A stretch of 58,866 nt of DNA from Actinomycetota bacterium (GTDB taxonomy: Bacteria; Actinomycetota; Thermoleophilia; Gaiellales; Gaiellaceae): assembly GCA_005883355.1 (NCBI GenBank), contig VAXG01000075.1:1-58866 (forward strand). The letters run 5' to 3'. The position numbers and the translations under genes are program-made. A model generated the notes under the pieces. The model did no database searches. It was not told where the DNA came from and saw nothing but the letters and a program-made list of their open reading frames with translations. How positions within the stretch are numbered: position 1 is the stretch's first letter; each line of letters opens with the position of its first letter. Below, piece by piece: positions 25,524 to 34,444 of the stretch.

Positions 25524-25834
25524 TCGTCGAGCAACGTGACTACCACGTGTTCACCGGGAAGCTCGTCGACCTCGTCCGGCTCTACGAGCAGGAGGGGATC
25601 GCTCTCCAGCAGGAGTTCCTCGGCGGCCTGATCGGCGTTTTCACGACGGACGTCGGCGCGCTCTCGACCTACACGAGCCTCTGGCGATACGACAACTACG
25701 CGGAGCGGGAGGAACGCCGCGCGCAGCTCCAGGCCGACGATCGGTGGCGCGACTTCCTGGCACGGATCCAGCCGCTCATCCACACGCAGCAGAACCGGAT
25801 CCTCGTGCCGACGTCCTTCTCGCCGATCCGATGA
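25520..25834 (+). CDS. NIPSNAP-family protein (104 aa)
   Basis: Small alpha/beta (dimeric ferredoxin-like) protein starting at GTG 25520, which overlaps the dehydrogenase stop. It begins MIVEQRDYHVFTGKL, continues with LIGVFTTDVGALSTYTSLWRYDNYAERE, the signature NIPSNAP pattern (G-x-F-x-T-x-G-x-x-N/S-x-x-x-x-L-W-x-Y), and ends FLARIQPLIHTQQNRIL. It overlaps the following SDR gene by ATGA. NIPSNAP proteins are often encoded in small-molecule operons and may have isomerase or monooxygenase-like activity; no function is proven. Confidence 0.82.
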   Translation: MIVEQRDYHVFTGKLVDLVRLYEQEGIALQQEFLGGLIGVFTTDVGALSTYTSLWRYDNYAEREERRAQLQADDRWRDFLARIQPLIHTQQNRILVPTSFSPIR

Positions 25835-26580
25835 GCGGTTCGCTCGAGGGCAGGGTCGCGATCGTCACCGGCGCTGCGCAGGGAATCGGCAACGCGATCG
25901 CCAAGGGCCTCGCGGCCGAGGGCGCCCGAATCGTGGTCGCCGACCTCAATCGTGCGGAGGAGGCGGCCGGGGAGTTCGAGGACGGAATCGGGCTCTCGGT
26001 CGACGTCGCCGACGAAGCGCAGGTGGAGCGAATGGCTCGAGACGTCGTGGAGCGGTGCGGACGCATCGACATTCTCGTCAACAACGCCGGACTCTATGCA
26101 TCGCTGCAAATGCGCCCGTTCACTGAGATCCCGGTCGAGGAATGGCGACAGGTCATGGACGTCAACGTCCTGAGCATGTTCCTCGCCACTCGGGCTGTCG
26201 TGCCGCATATGCGCGAGCAGGGCGGCGGCCGGATCGTGAACATCTCCTCGGGAACGCCGTTCCGCGGCGTTCCGTTTCTCCTGCACTACGTGACGAGCAA
26301 AGGGGCGATCGTCGCGCTGACGCGTGCGCTGGCGAAGGAGCTCGGTCGCGACGACGTCCTCGTCAACTGCGTGGCGCCGGGCTTCACCATGAGCGACGGG
26401 GTCCGCGAGCATCCGGAAGTCATTGACGCGCTGCGCGAGGTCTCCGTCTCCGCACGGACGCTCCAGCGGGATCAGGAGCCGGAGGACGTCGTCGGCGCCG
26501 TCGTCTTCCTCTGCGGTCCCGGAGCCACGTTCGTGACCGGTCAGACGATCGTCATCGACGGCGGCCAGTACTTTCATTGA
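25831..26580 (+). CDS. Short-chain dehydrogenase/reductase (SDR)
   Basis: 249 aa, ATG 25831 overlapping the previous stop. Cofactor motif TGAAQGIGNAI, acidic residue at the end of strand 2 in VVADLN (favours NAD), structural NNAGL, catalytic Ser in VNISSGTPF, then Tyr and Lys in HYVTSKGAI. C-terminal ATFVTGQTIVIDGGQ is typical. A classical SDR oxidoreductase acting on an alcohol or ketone. It overlaps the next gene by TTGA. The substrate is unknown. Confidence 0.9.
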   Translation: MSGSLEGRVAIVTGAAQGIGNAIAKGLAAEGARIVVADLNRAEEAAGEFEDGIGLSVDVADEAQVERMARDVVERCGRIDILVNNAGLYASLQMRPFTEIPVEEWRQVMDVNVLSMFLATRAVVPHMREQGGGRIVNISSGTPFRGVPFLLHYVTSKGAIVALTRALAKELGRDDVLVNCVAPGFTMSDGVREHPEVIDALREVSVSARTLQRDQEPEDVVGAVVFLCGPGATFVTGQTIVIDGGQYFH

Positions 26581-27116
26581 TCCTGGCGCTCTACGAGCAC
26601 CCGCACGGAGTCGAGACGACCGGCGGCAACCTTGCCGTCTACGACCTCGAACGCAACGCGGCGTCGTTCGGAGCCGCTTCGGTGCCCGGACCCGCGTGGG
26701 TCTGGAAGCTTGCGGAAGAGTCTGAAGCAGACGCGAAGCTGGCCGCGCCTGTCGAGCTCGACCGGACGACGCGATGGCTGCTCCGTTGTGATCGCGTCGA
26801 CTTTCCTCCGGGCGGCGTCGCCTATCGGCACACGCATCCCGGCCCCGGGATCCGCTGCTTGCTGCACGGGTCGATCAGCATCGAGAGCGGCGGCGAGACG
26901 CTCGTCTATCGCGCGGGCGAGCCCTGGTTCGAGTCCGGCCCGCAGCCGGTACGCGCAATCGCGTCGGAGTCCGAGGAGACAGCATTCGTGCGCGCAATGG
27001 TCATTCCGCGCCGATGGGCGGGCAAGCGGACGATCTCGTACGTCGACCCCGCGGATGAGGACAAGCCGAAGCTTCAGCGCGCCACGGTCTTCTTCGACGA
27101 AGCGATCGACCTGTGA
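26577..27116 (+). CDS. Cupin-domain protein (179 aa)
   Basis: TTG start overlapping the SDR stop. The central cupin has PPGGVAYRHTHPGPGIRCLLHG (metal His pair) and ESGPQPVRAIASE, where the second motif is degenerate. The N-terminal 60 residues (GGNLAVYDLERNAASF) and the C-terminal 30 residues lie outside the barrel. It could be a ring-opening or isomerising cupin enzyme of the operon. It overlaps the ThDP enzyme by GTGA, so is expressed with it. No further assignment is possible. Confidence 0.72.
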   Translation: MILALYEHPHGVETTGGNLAVYDLERNAASFGAASVPGPAWVWKLAEESEADAKLAAPVELDRTTRWLLRCDRVDFPPGGVAYRHTHPGPGIRCLLHGSISIESGGETLVYRAGEPWFESGPQPVRAIASESEETAFVRAMVIPRRWAGKRTISYVDPADEDKPKLQRATVFFDEAIDL

Positions 27117-28774
27117 GCCGCAGCGGCGCGAGGATCCTCGTCGACCAGCTCGTCGTCCACGGCGTCGACACGGCCTTCTGCGTTCCGGGCGAGAGCTACA
27201 TCGCCGTCCTGGATGCCTTGCGGGACGCTCCGATCCGCCTCGTCGTCGCGCGGCACGAGGCCGGCGCCGCGAACATGGCGGAGGCGTACGGCAAGCTGAC
27301 CGGGCGGCCCGGCATCTGTTTCGTCACGCGGGCGCCGGGGGCGACGCACGCCGCCACCGGCGTCTACACGGCGTTTCAGGACTCGACGCCTTTGCTCCTC
27401 TTCGTCGGGCAGGTGCCGCTCGAGCATCGAGGACGCGAGGCGTTCCAGGAGCTCGACTACGCGGCCGTGTTCGGTGCGATCACGAAGCTTGCGATCGAGG
27501 TCGAGGAGGCCGAGCAGTTTCCGGAGCTCACTGCGCGCGCCTTCCAGACGGCGGTCTCCGGACGGCCCGGCCCGGTCGTGGTCGCTTTGCCGGAGGACGT
27601 CCTCTCGGAAACCGCGGACGTGGAGGACACGGCGCAGTTCTCGCCGGCGCGGGCTGCCCCGTCCCCTGAGGGCCTCGCGCGGGCGCACGACCTGCTCTCG
27701 GCGGCAGAACGACCGCTGATCGTGGTCGGCGGTGGCGGCTGGAGCGCCGCAGCAGCCGAGGATCTGCGGTCGTTCGCCGAGGCATCGGGGCTCCCCGTGG
27801 CGGCTTCGTTCCGTCGCCAGGACTACCTCGACAACACCTCTCCCTCATACGCCGGCGTGCTCACGATCGGCCACGACGCGGCGCTAGCCCAACGACTCCG
27901 CGACGCCGACCTGCTGCTCGTCATCGGCTCGCGACTCGGCGACATCGCGACACGCGGCTATACGACGCTCGAGCCCCCGCGGACCCCGCAGACGCTCGTC
28001 CACGTCCATGCCGACCCCGAGGAGCTCGGGCGCGTCTTCCAGCCCGACCTCGCGATCGTGTCCGGTTCGGCCGACTTCCTCGCGGCAGCACGCACGCTCG
28101 AGCCGGTCGACGGCTCCCATCGAGCCGAGTGGACTGAGTCGGCGCGCGCAGACTTCCTCGCGAGCCTGCGACACCAACGCGGGCCGGGCGACCTCGACCT
28201 GGGCGACGTGATGCAATACCTGCGCGAACGCCTCCCTGACGACGCAGTTCTGACAAACGGCGCAGGGAACTACACGGTTTGGTGCCACCGCTTCTACGCG
28301 TTCCGCCGTTACCGGACGCAGCTCGCCCCGTGTTCGGGTGCGATGGGCTACGGCATTCCGGCCGCGATCGCCGCCAAGGTCGTCCATCCCGAGCGGACGG
28401 TCGTCTGTGTCTCCGGCGACGGCGATTTCCTCATGAGCGGGCACGAGCTTGCGGCCGCGGTCCAGGAGGAACTGCCGATCGTCGTGCTCGTCGTCAACAA
28501 CGGGATGTACGGGACGATCCGGATGCACCAGGAGCGCCTCTTCCCGGGCCGCGTCGTCGGCACGGACCTCGTCAACCCCGACTTCGCGGCCTGGGCGCAC
28601 GCCTTCGGAGCGTACGGCGAGGTCGTGCTGCGGTCGGAAGACTTTCCGGAAGCGTTCGACCGTGCTCTGGCCCAGAGCCGCCCGGCTCTCCTCGAGCTCA
28701 GGGTCGACCCCGAAGCGATCACACCGCGACAGACGCTTTCCGAGATCCGCGCCGAGGCTGGTTCCGCAAGATGA
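27113..28774 (+). CDS. Thiamine-diphosphate enzyme (acetolactate synthase/decarboxylase-like)
   Basis: 553 aa with three-domain ThDP fold. The conserved Glu for ThDP activation is in VVARHEAGAANMAEAYGKLTG. The central domain has LIVVGGGGW and the ThDP-Mg motif is CVSGDGDFLMSGHELAAAV...VVNN. The catalytic partner is split from that of true acetolactate synthases at several positions, so it may be a 2-keto-acid decarboxylase, oxalyl-CoA-decarboxylase-like or carboligase enzyme. Starts at GTG with GTGA overlap and is followed by a Dabb gene with ATGA overlap. Confidence 0.87.
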   Translation: MSRSGARILVDQLVVHGVDTAFCVPGESYIAVLDALRDAPIRLVVARHEAGAANMAEAYGKLTGRPGICFVTRAPGATHAATGVYTAFQDSTPLLLFVGQVPLEHRGREAFQELDYAAVFGAITKLAIEVEEAEQFPELTARAFQTAVSGRPGPVVVALPEDVLSETADVEDTAQFSPARAAPSPEGLARAHDLLSAAERPLIVVGGGGWSAAAAEDLRSFAEASGLPVAASFRRQDYLDNTSPSYAGVLTIGHDAALAQRLRDADLLLVIGSRLGDIATRGYTTLEPPRTPQTLVHVHADPEELGRVFQPDLAIVSGSADFLAAARTLEPVDGSHRAEWTESARADFLASLRHQRGPGDLDLGDVMQYLRERLPDDAVLTNGAGNYTVWCHRFYAFRRYRTQLAPCSGAMGYGIPAAIAAKVVHPERTVVCVSGDGDFLMSGHELAAAVQEELPIVVLVVNNGMYGTIRMHQERLFPGRVVGTDLVNPDFAAWAHAFGAYGEVVLRSEDFPEAFDRALAQSRPALLELRVDPEAITPRQTLSEIRAEAGSAR

Positions 28775-29085
28775 CGGCTGGGCGCATCCGGCACACCGTG
28801 GCGTTCACCCTGCCCCATCCGGAAGGGTCGGCGGCCGAGCAGGACTTCCTCGACGCGGCCGAGCGGCTCGCACTGATCCCTGGCGTCGAGGCGTTCGAGC
28901 TGCTCGCGGAGGTCAGCCCGAAGAACGCCTACCGCTTCGGGATCTCGATGGAGTTCGCCGACCGGGCCGCTTACGAGGGCTACAACGAGCACCCGGATCA
29001 CATGCGGTTCGTGCAGGAGCGCTGGCTGGTCGAGGTGACTGACTTTCTCGAGCTCGACTACGAGGCGCGGCAGCGGGAACAGTAA
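28771..29085 (+). CDS. Dabb (stress-responsive A/B barrel) domain protein
   Basis: 104 aa from ATG 28771, overlapping the ThDP-enzyme stop. It begins RIRHTVAFTLPHPEGS and shows GVEAFELLAEVSPKNAYRFGISMEFADRAAYEGYNEHPDHMRFV, the dimeric alpha-beta barrel pattern with the H-P-x-H segment typical of Dabb proteins. Such small barrels accompany catabolic operons and can act as cyclases or lyases (for example olivetolic acid cyclase). It is the last gene of the coupled chain that starts with livH. Confidence 0.8.
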   Translation: MTAGRIRHTVAFTLPHPEGSAAEQDFLDAAERLALIPGVEAFELLAEVSPKNAYRFGISMEFADRAAYEGYNEHPDHMRFVQERWLVEVTDFLELDYEARQREQ

Positions 29086-29160
29086 GGGCGCTCAAGTCGT
29101 CTACGTTCTCGACGGAGTGACCGCGCGAGTGCGCCGCTCCGCAGTGATCAAGGGGATCTC

Positions 29161-29364
29161 GTGACCCATCATCCAGAGCTACATCTGATCGACGTCCGCT
29201 GCTCTTCGTGCGGAACGTCGTTCACAACCCGTTCGACCGCAACGAAGCTGTCGGTCGACGTCTGCTCGGCTTGCCATCCGGCCTACACCGGCCGCGAGCA
29301 GGCAGCCGTGAGCGGCGACAGGATCGACCGCTTCAACCAACGGCGAGCCCTGGCCACGGCTTGA
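29161..29364 (+). CDS. rpmE: 50S ribosomal protein L31
   Basis: 67 aa, GTG start. L31 pattern: HPELHLIDVRCSSCGTSFTTRS, then VDVCSACHPAYTGREQ and a tail RIDRFNQRR. Both CxxC pairs of the zinc-binding form are present (CSSC and CSAC), so this is the zinc-containing paralogue rather than the C-minus form. It stands alone between the Dabb gene and the tRNA, followed by a compact GC hairpin. There is no rho/prfA neighbour, unlike many L31 loci. Confidence 0.9.
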   Translation: MTHHPELHLIDVRCSSCGTSFTTRSTATKLSVDVCSACHPAYTGREQAAVSGDRIDRFNQRRALATA

Positions 29365-29412
29365 CCCAAAGCGAACCGCATCGAAACTAGAGCCGATCGA
29401 CGTCATCATGGT

Positions 29413-29429
29413 CGCGCGCAAAGCGCGCG
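29413..29429. terminator. Short GC hairpin downstream of rpmE / downstream of tRNA-Ala
   Basis: CGCGCGC/GCGCGCG perfect 7-bp stem with an AAA loop. It lies 48 bp after the rpmE stop and 20 bp beyond the 3' end of the minus-strand tRNA, so it could end either transcript. No T-tract. Confidence 0.4.
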
Positions 29430-29448
29430 GCCGGACTTCGAGCGGCGA

Positions 29449-29521
29449 TGGAGCGTACCGGGATCGAACCGGTGACCTCCGGCTTGCAAAGCCGGCGCTC
29501 TCCCAGCTGAGCTAACGCCCC
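29449..29521 (-). tRNA. tRNA-Ala (anticodon TGC)
   Basis: Complete cloverleaf on the minus strand. Acceptor GGGGCGT pairs with ACGCTCC (one G-T pair), discriminator A. D-arm TAGCTCAGCTGGGAGAGC, anticodon stem CCGGC/GCCGG around TTTGCAA with anticodon TGC, and T-arm CCGGTTCGATCCCGG. The 3' CCA is not encoded. 73 nt. Confidence 0.96.
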
Positions 29522-29593
29522 GAGTCGCGCAGTGTAGCCTCGCCGCCGGCCGGGCTTTGGCGGCGTCCGCCGGTACCGCGGGGACTCCGTTAC

Positions 29594-29731
29594 TCAGGCT
29601 GCGTCAGGAGGAGGCGGCAGCGGAGGAAGTTCGAGATCTGGTTCCGGCTCGCCGTCTTCAACGAGCTGCTCGGCCCAGTCGTCCGACTCGAAGTAGTCCC
29701 CGACGATCTCGTCTGCGTGCGAACCCGGCAT
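29594..29731 (-). CDS. Small acidic hypothetical protein (45 aa)
   Basis: ATG 29731 is preceded by AAGGAG at good spacing. The product is strongly acidic in its first 34 residues (GSHADEIVGDYFESDDWAEQ) and ends in a proline-rich tail (LPPLPPPP). No homology is recognised. It lies alone between tRNA-Ala and the DUF2630-like gene, in the same direction as the latter. The ribosome-binding site, compositional bias and clean boundaries make translation plausible but not certain. Confidence 0.45.
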   Translation of the reverse strand: MPGSHADEIVGDYFESDDWAEQLVEDGEPEPDLELPPLPPPPDAA

Positions 29732-29861
29732 CAAGGCTCCTTGGTCGTTGTCTCGAGCCGCAGTGCTCGCCACTCGTTCTTGCAAAAAGTGTCGGCCCCG
29801 GAGCGTAGGGAGAGAATCCCTCGTCCGGGGCCGAGCCACGTTCGCGGCGGAGGGAAGTTCC

Positions 29862-30101
29862 TTAAGCCGCGCGCTCGAGACGCTCTTCGACCCGGGCCCG
29901 GGCGACGATGTGATTGCGGTCACCGAAGCGGAGTTCCGCCTTCAGCGTTCGCTCCTCGTCCCACAGGCGGTCTAGGCGCTCGCTCAGACTCTTGAGCTCT
30001 GCGGCCGCGGCCGGGTCATGCCCTTGGGAAAGGATGTGCCACAGCTCGGTTCGCCTCTCGCTGGTCTGCTCGATCTCCTGATGAATCTCGTTAACGGTCA
30101 T
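29862..30101 (-). CDS. DUF2630-like small helical protein (79 aa)
   Basis: 79 aa, predicted almost entirely helical. It begins MTVNEIHQEIEQTSERRTEL and has a heptad-like stretch ELKSLSERLDRLWDEERTLKAEL that resembles the actinobacterial DUF2630 family (ELE..LDQ.WDLLRQRRA pattern). ATG 30101 is the first start after the upstream 29-aa gene. Function of the family is unknown. The 130-bp gap downstream (29732-29861) contains no recognisable feature. Confidence 0.65.
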   Translation of the reverse strand: MTVNEIHQEIEQTSERRTELWHILSQGHDPAAAAELKSLSERLDRLWDEERTLKAELRFGDRNHIVARARVEERLERAA

Positions 30102-30130
30102 GTCTTTAGAAACGAGCTTCGCATGACCCT

Positions 30131-30220
30131 CTATTCCCGGGGCCCGAGGAAGAAAAGGACGAGCACCACGACGCCCACGACGGCGGCCCCGACTGCAATG
30201 GCGTTGAGGGCCGAAGTCAC
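30131..30220 (-). CDS. 29-residue single-pass membrane peptide
   Basis: GTG 30220 overlaps the stop of the zincin gene (GTGA), a coupling used throughout this window. The peptide is MTSALNAIAVGAAVVGVVVL followed by VLFFLGPRE: one transmembrane segment of about 20 residues with a charged end. It is too short for routine gene finding. The coupling, clean hydrophobic profile and immediate stop support it. Role unknown; a membrane anchor or partner for the zincin or rhomboid is speculation. Confidence 0.5.
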   Translation of the reverse strand: MTSALNAIAVGAAVVGVVVLVLFFLGPRE

Positions 30221-30522
30221 CGGTAGCCCAGCTCCTCCAGCCGCTTCTCGTCGATTCCGAAGTAGTGGGCGAGCTCGTGGAGGACGGTGACCCGGATCTC
30301 GTGCTCGAGCTCCGGCGGGTCGTGCCCGAACGCGTCCTCGAGTGGCCGCCTGTAGATCGTGACCTTCGCCGGCAGGTAGGGCGCCTCCTCGAAGAGCCCG
30401 AACAGATCCGGCTCACCGGGGTTCTCCTCCTCCACGACAACCGCCACGTTGTCGAGGCGTTGAGCGAGGTCGGGTGGGAGGGCGTCGAGCGCGCGGCGGA
30501 CCTGCTCGTCGAACTGCCCCAC
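30217..30522 (-). CDS. Minimal zincin-like metallopeptidase (101 aa)
   Basis: GTG start at 30522. The HExxH zinc motif occurs as RVTVLHELAHYFGIDEKRLEELGY near the C-terminus, with the third ligand likely in the following segment. It matches the small zincin family of PF06262 type (DNNVAVVVEEENP, LPAKVTIYRRPLE). At 101 aa it is normal for that family. It sits 1 bp after the rhomboid stop and is coupled to a 29-aa membrane peptide. Substrate unknown. Confidence 0.82.
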   Translation of the reverse strand: MGQFDEQVRRALDALPPDLAQRLDNVAVVVEEENPGEPDLFGLFEEAPYLPAKVTIYRRPLEDAFGHDPPELEHEIRVTVLHELAHYFGIDEKRLEELGYR

Positions 30523-30523
30523 G

Positions 30524-31228
30524 TCAGTACTTGGGCATCAGCGGGCGCCGGATCGCGACCAGCCGGACGGTCAGCACTCCGAACAGGAAGCCGCCGATGT
30601 GCGCGAAGAAGGCAACGCCGCCTCCGGCCTGCGGCTGGACGATCGAGAACCCGCCCTGCCAGAGCTGGAACACGAACCAGAGGCCGAGGAACAGGACAGC
30701 CGGCAGCTCCTGGAAGAAGATGAGGATGAAGAAGATTGCGGTCAGGACGCGCGCGTTCGGGAGGAGCACGAAATAGGCCCCGAGCACCGCTGCGATCGCG
30801 CCGCTCGCCCCGATGTTCGGGATGCTCGCGTCCTGTGCGGAGCCCCAGTGCAGCGTCACGAAAGTCTGGACGACGGTCGCCGCGAGCCCGCCTGCGATGT
30901 ACCAGAGGAAGAAGCGGACCCTGCCCAGCGCATCCTCGACGTTGTTGCCGAAGATCCAGAGGAAGAGCATGTTGAAGATGATGTGCTGCCAGCCTCCGTG
31001 CATGAACATGGAGGTGAAGGCCTCCTCGTACCACGGGATCTGCGCCTGCAGCGCCGGACCGAGGCAGGGTGAGTCGATCTTGCAGGGGTAGTAGCCGTAG
31101 TGGATGACGTCGGTCTCGACCGACGTACCGGTGAACTCCCAGATCCAGACGATCACGTTCACCGCGATGATCCCGACCGTGACGATCGGAAAGGTGCGGG
31201 TCGGAACGTTGTCTCTCAGCGGCAGCAT
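30524..31228 (-). CDS. Rhomboid-family intramembrane serine protease
   Basis: 234 aa, six or seven transmembrane segments. Catalytic Ser is in PNIGASGAIAAVLGAYF (GxSG type) and catalytic His in FFAHIGGFLFG. The conserved rhomboid His/Asn patch is FMHGGWQHIIFNMLFLWIFG, with an N-terminal TM1-L1 region starting VPTRTFPIVTVGIIAVNVIVW. All catalytic residues are present. It lies 12 bp after ornithine carbamoyltransferase in the same direction and 1 bp before the zincin gene, so two proteases are adjacent. Confidence 0.93.
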   Translation of the reverse strand: MLPLRDNVPTRTFPIVTVGIIAVNVIVWIWEFTGTSVETDVIHYGYYPCKIDSPCLGPALQAQIPWYEEAFTSMFMHGGWQHIIFNMLFLWIFGNNVEDALGRVRFFLWYIAGGLAATVVQTFVTLHWGSAQDASIPNIGASGAIAAVLGAYFVLLPNARVLTAIFFILIFFQELPAVLFLGLWFVFQLWQGGFSIVQPQAGGGVAFFAHIGGFLFGVLTVRLVAIRRPLMPKY

Positions 31229-31240
31229 GCCGCGGGAGTC

Positions 31241-32173
<933 letters not shown>

Positions 32174-32183
32174 TCTCTCGATC

Positions 32184-33083
32184 CTACGGCCGGACCCAGG
32201 TGCCCGCGTGGCCGGCGAGCGCATCCTCGAGCACGTCGATGTTCGTGATCAGCGTCTCGCCGGCGAAGGCGAGTGCGGACTCGACCTTCGGGCGCATCGA
32301 GCCCTCCGAGAGCTGCGGGAGCAGCGCTTCGACGTCCTCGCGGGAGAGCTCGCGGATCTCTTCTTGCTCCTGGGCCCCGAAGTTGCGATAGACGGCCGGT
32401 ACCTCCGTGAGGATGATCAGGCGCATCGCCTCGAGTTCGCGCGCGAGTAGCGCCGAGGCGCGATCCTTGTCGATCACAGCGTCCACTCCGGACAAGCGGC
32501 CCTCGCGCCGCACGACGGGGATGCCGCCGCCGCCGCACGCGACCGTGACCGTTCCTGCGCCGGCGAGCCGGCGGATGGCGTCGAGCTCCACGATCTCGAG
32601 TGGCGAGGGCGACGGCACGACGCGGCGGTGGCCGCGGTTCGCATCCGAGACGAGATCCCAGCCGCGCTCGCGCTCGAGCTGCACCGCTTGCTCGGCCGAA
32701 TAGAAAGGTCCGATGGGCTTCGTGGGCCGGTCGAACGCGAGATCGTCGGCGGCAACCCGCACGTGCGTCAGTACGCATGCCGTCTCGCGCTCCGCGAGCG
32801 CCGGCCGCAACTCGGACGCGATCAGCGCGCCGATCTCCGCCTGGGTCTGCGCAACTGCGAGCCAGAGCGGCAGCGGCGGAGCCTCGTCGGCCGCGCGCTC
32901 CTGGCGCAGCAGCTCGTTGCCGACCTGCGGGCCGTTCCCGTGCGTGATGACGAGCTCGGCCTCGGCGAGCAGGGGCCGTAGAGAGACAACCGTGCGGCGA
33001 AGGTTCGCGAGCTGCTCGGCCGCCGTACCGCGCTCGCCGGGTCGCATGAGCGCGTTCCCGCCAAGGGCGACGACCGTGCTCAC
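32184..33083 (-). CDS. arcC: Carbamate kinase
   Basis: 299 aa, GTG start overlapping the upstream GTPase stop (GTGA). Nucleotide/carbamoyl-binding motifs: VVALGGNALMRPGERGTA, LVITHGNGPQVGNELLRQE, TVACGGGGIPVVRREG, VDAVIDKDRASALLARELEA and GSMRPKVESALAF. Interconverts carbamoyl phosphate + ADP and carbamate + ATP. Forms an operon with ornithine carbamoyltransferase and the cDPG-synthetase-like GTPase. The genetic linkage suggests carbamoyl phosphate handling linked to the unknown product of the GTPase. Confidence 0.93.
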   Translation of the reverse strand: MSTVVALGGNALMRPGERGTAAEQLANLRRTVVSLRPLLAEAELVITHGNGPQVGNELLRQERAADEAPPLPLWLAVAQTQAEIGALIASELRPALAERETACVLTHVRVAADDLAFDRPTKPIGPFYSAEQAVQLERERGWDLVSDANRGHRRVVPSPSPLEIVELDAIRRLAGAGTVTVACGGGGIPVVRREGRLSGVDAVIDKDRASALLARELEAMRLIILTEVPAVYRNFGAQEQEEIRELSREDVEALLPQLSEGSMRPKVESALAFAGETLITNIDVLEDALAGHAGTWVRP

Positions 33084-34417
33084 ACGAGTGCTGTTTCCAG
33101 CAGTCCCCTCTCGGCGAGCATGTCCTTGAGGGTGGGCTCGCCGATCTCCTGGAGCTTGTACGTCACCCGCAACGCCGGCTTGTCGAGGTCGATCAGCTTC
33201 CGCAGGTCAATCGGCGTGCCGATCAACACGAGGTCCGCGTCGCAACGCTCGATCGTCTTGCGCAGGTCCTCCATCTGCTCCCGCCCGTAACCCATCGCCG
33301 GCAGGAGCGTGCCGACGTTCGGGTAGTGGTCGAACGTCTCGGCGATCGAGCCGACCGCGTACGGGCGCGGATCGACGAGCTCGGACGCGCCGTACTGCTT
33401 TGCGGCGAGGACGGCCGCGCCGTAGGTCATCTCGCCGTGCGTGAGCGTCGGTCCGTCTTCCACCGCGAGCACGCGCTTGCCTCTGATCTCCTCTCCGTCG
33501 CCTTCGACGTGGAACGGCGAGGCGGCCAGGACGATGCGTGCGCCGGGATTGCTCTCCTGAATCGAGCTCAGAACTGCGTCGATGCCCTCCTGTGTCGCGC
33601 TGTCCATCTTGTTGACGACGCAGACGTCCGCCATGCGGAGGTTCGTCTCGCCCGGGTGGTAGCGGAGCTCGTGTCCCGGGCGGTGCGGATCGACGACGAC
33701 GATATGCAGGTCGGGCTTGATGAACGGCGTGTCGTTGTTGCCGCCGTCCCAGAGAATGACGTCCGCTTCCTGCTCCGCTGCACGCAGGATGCGCTCGTAA
33801 TCGACGCCGGCGAAGACGAGGTTGCCCTCGGCGAGATGCGGCTCGTACTCCTCGCGTTCCTCGATCGTCGCGTCCGCTGCCTCCAGATCCTCGTAGCGTG
33901 CGAACCGCTGCATCGCTTGCTTCGTGAGATCCCCGTAGGGCATCGGGTGGCGCAGGACGGCCACGCGCTTGCCCGCGTCGCGAAGGAGCTCGGCGACGCG
34001 GCGCGTCGTCTGGCTCTTGCCCGAGCCCGTGCGGACGGCGCAGATCGCGACCGTCGGCTTCGACGAAGCGAGCATCGTCTGCCGCGGGGCGATGAGCTCG
34101 AACGACGCGCCGGCTGCGAGTGCGCGCGAGCCGATGTGCATGACGTGTTCGTGCGTCACGTCCGAGTAGGCGAACACGACCACATCGATCTCGTGCTCCC
34201 GGACGAGCTCCTCCAGCGCAGACTCCGGCAGGATCGGAATGCCCTCGGTATACAGCGACCCGGCCAGCTCGGCGGGGTAGCGCCGGCCGTCGATGTTCGG
34301 AATCTGCGTCGCCGTGAACGCGACCACCTCGTGCGCCGGGCTGTCGCGGTAGACGAGGTTGAAGTTGTGGAAGTCGCGGCCGGCCGCGCCCGCGATCAGG
34401 ACTCGAGTCCTCGCCAT
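33080..34417 (-). CDS. Cyclic 2,3-diphosphoglycerate synthetase-like nucleotide-binding protein
   Basis: 445 aa. The N-terminal Rossmann-like domain (RVLIAGAAGRDFHNFNLVYRD) is followed by a P-loop at residues 131-138 (VRTGSGKSQTTRR), then DVILWDGGNNDTPF (Walker B-like), and a guanine-type NKMD motif (VCVVNKMDSAT). The arrangement and size match archaeal cyclic 2,3-diphosphoglycerate synthetases, which close an intramolecular phosphoanhydride with ATP. In this context, ahead of carbamate kinase and ornithine carbamoyltransferase, the true substrate may differ. ATG 34417 is the natural start. Confidence 0.78.
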   Translation of the reverse strand: MARTRVLIAGAAGRDFHNFNLVYRDSPAHEVVAFTATQIPNIDGRRYPAELAGSLYTEGIPILPESALEELVREHEIDVVVFAYSDVTHEHVMHIGSRALAAGASFELIAPRQTMLASSKPTVAICAVRTGSGKSQTTRRVAELLRDAGKRVAVLRHPMPYGDLTKQAMQRFARYEDLEAADATIEEREEYEPHLAEGNLVFAGVDYERILRAAEQEADVILWDGGNNDTPFIKPDLHIVVVDPHRPGHELRYHPGETNLRMADVCVVNKMDSATQEGIDAVLSSIQESNPGARIVLAASPFHVEGDGEEIRGKRVLAVEDGPTLTHGEMTYGAAVLAAKQYGASELVDPRPYAVGSIAETFDHYPNVGTLLPAMGYGREQMEDLRKTIERCDADLVLIGTPIDLRKLIDLDKPALRVTYKLQEIGEPTLKDMLAERGLLETALV

Positions 34418-34444
34418 GCATAAAGCCTATTCACTGAGTCGGAT

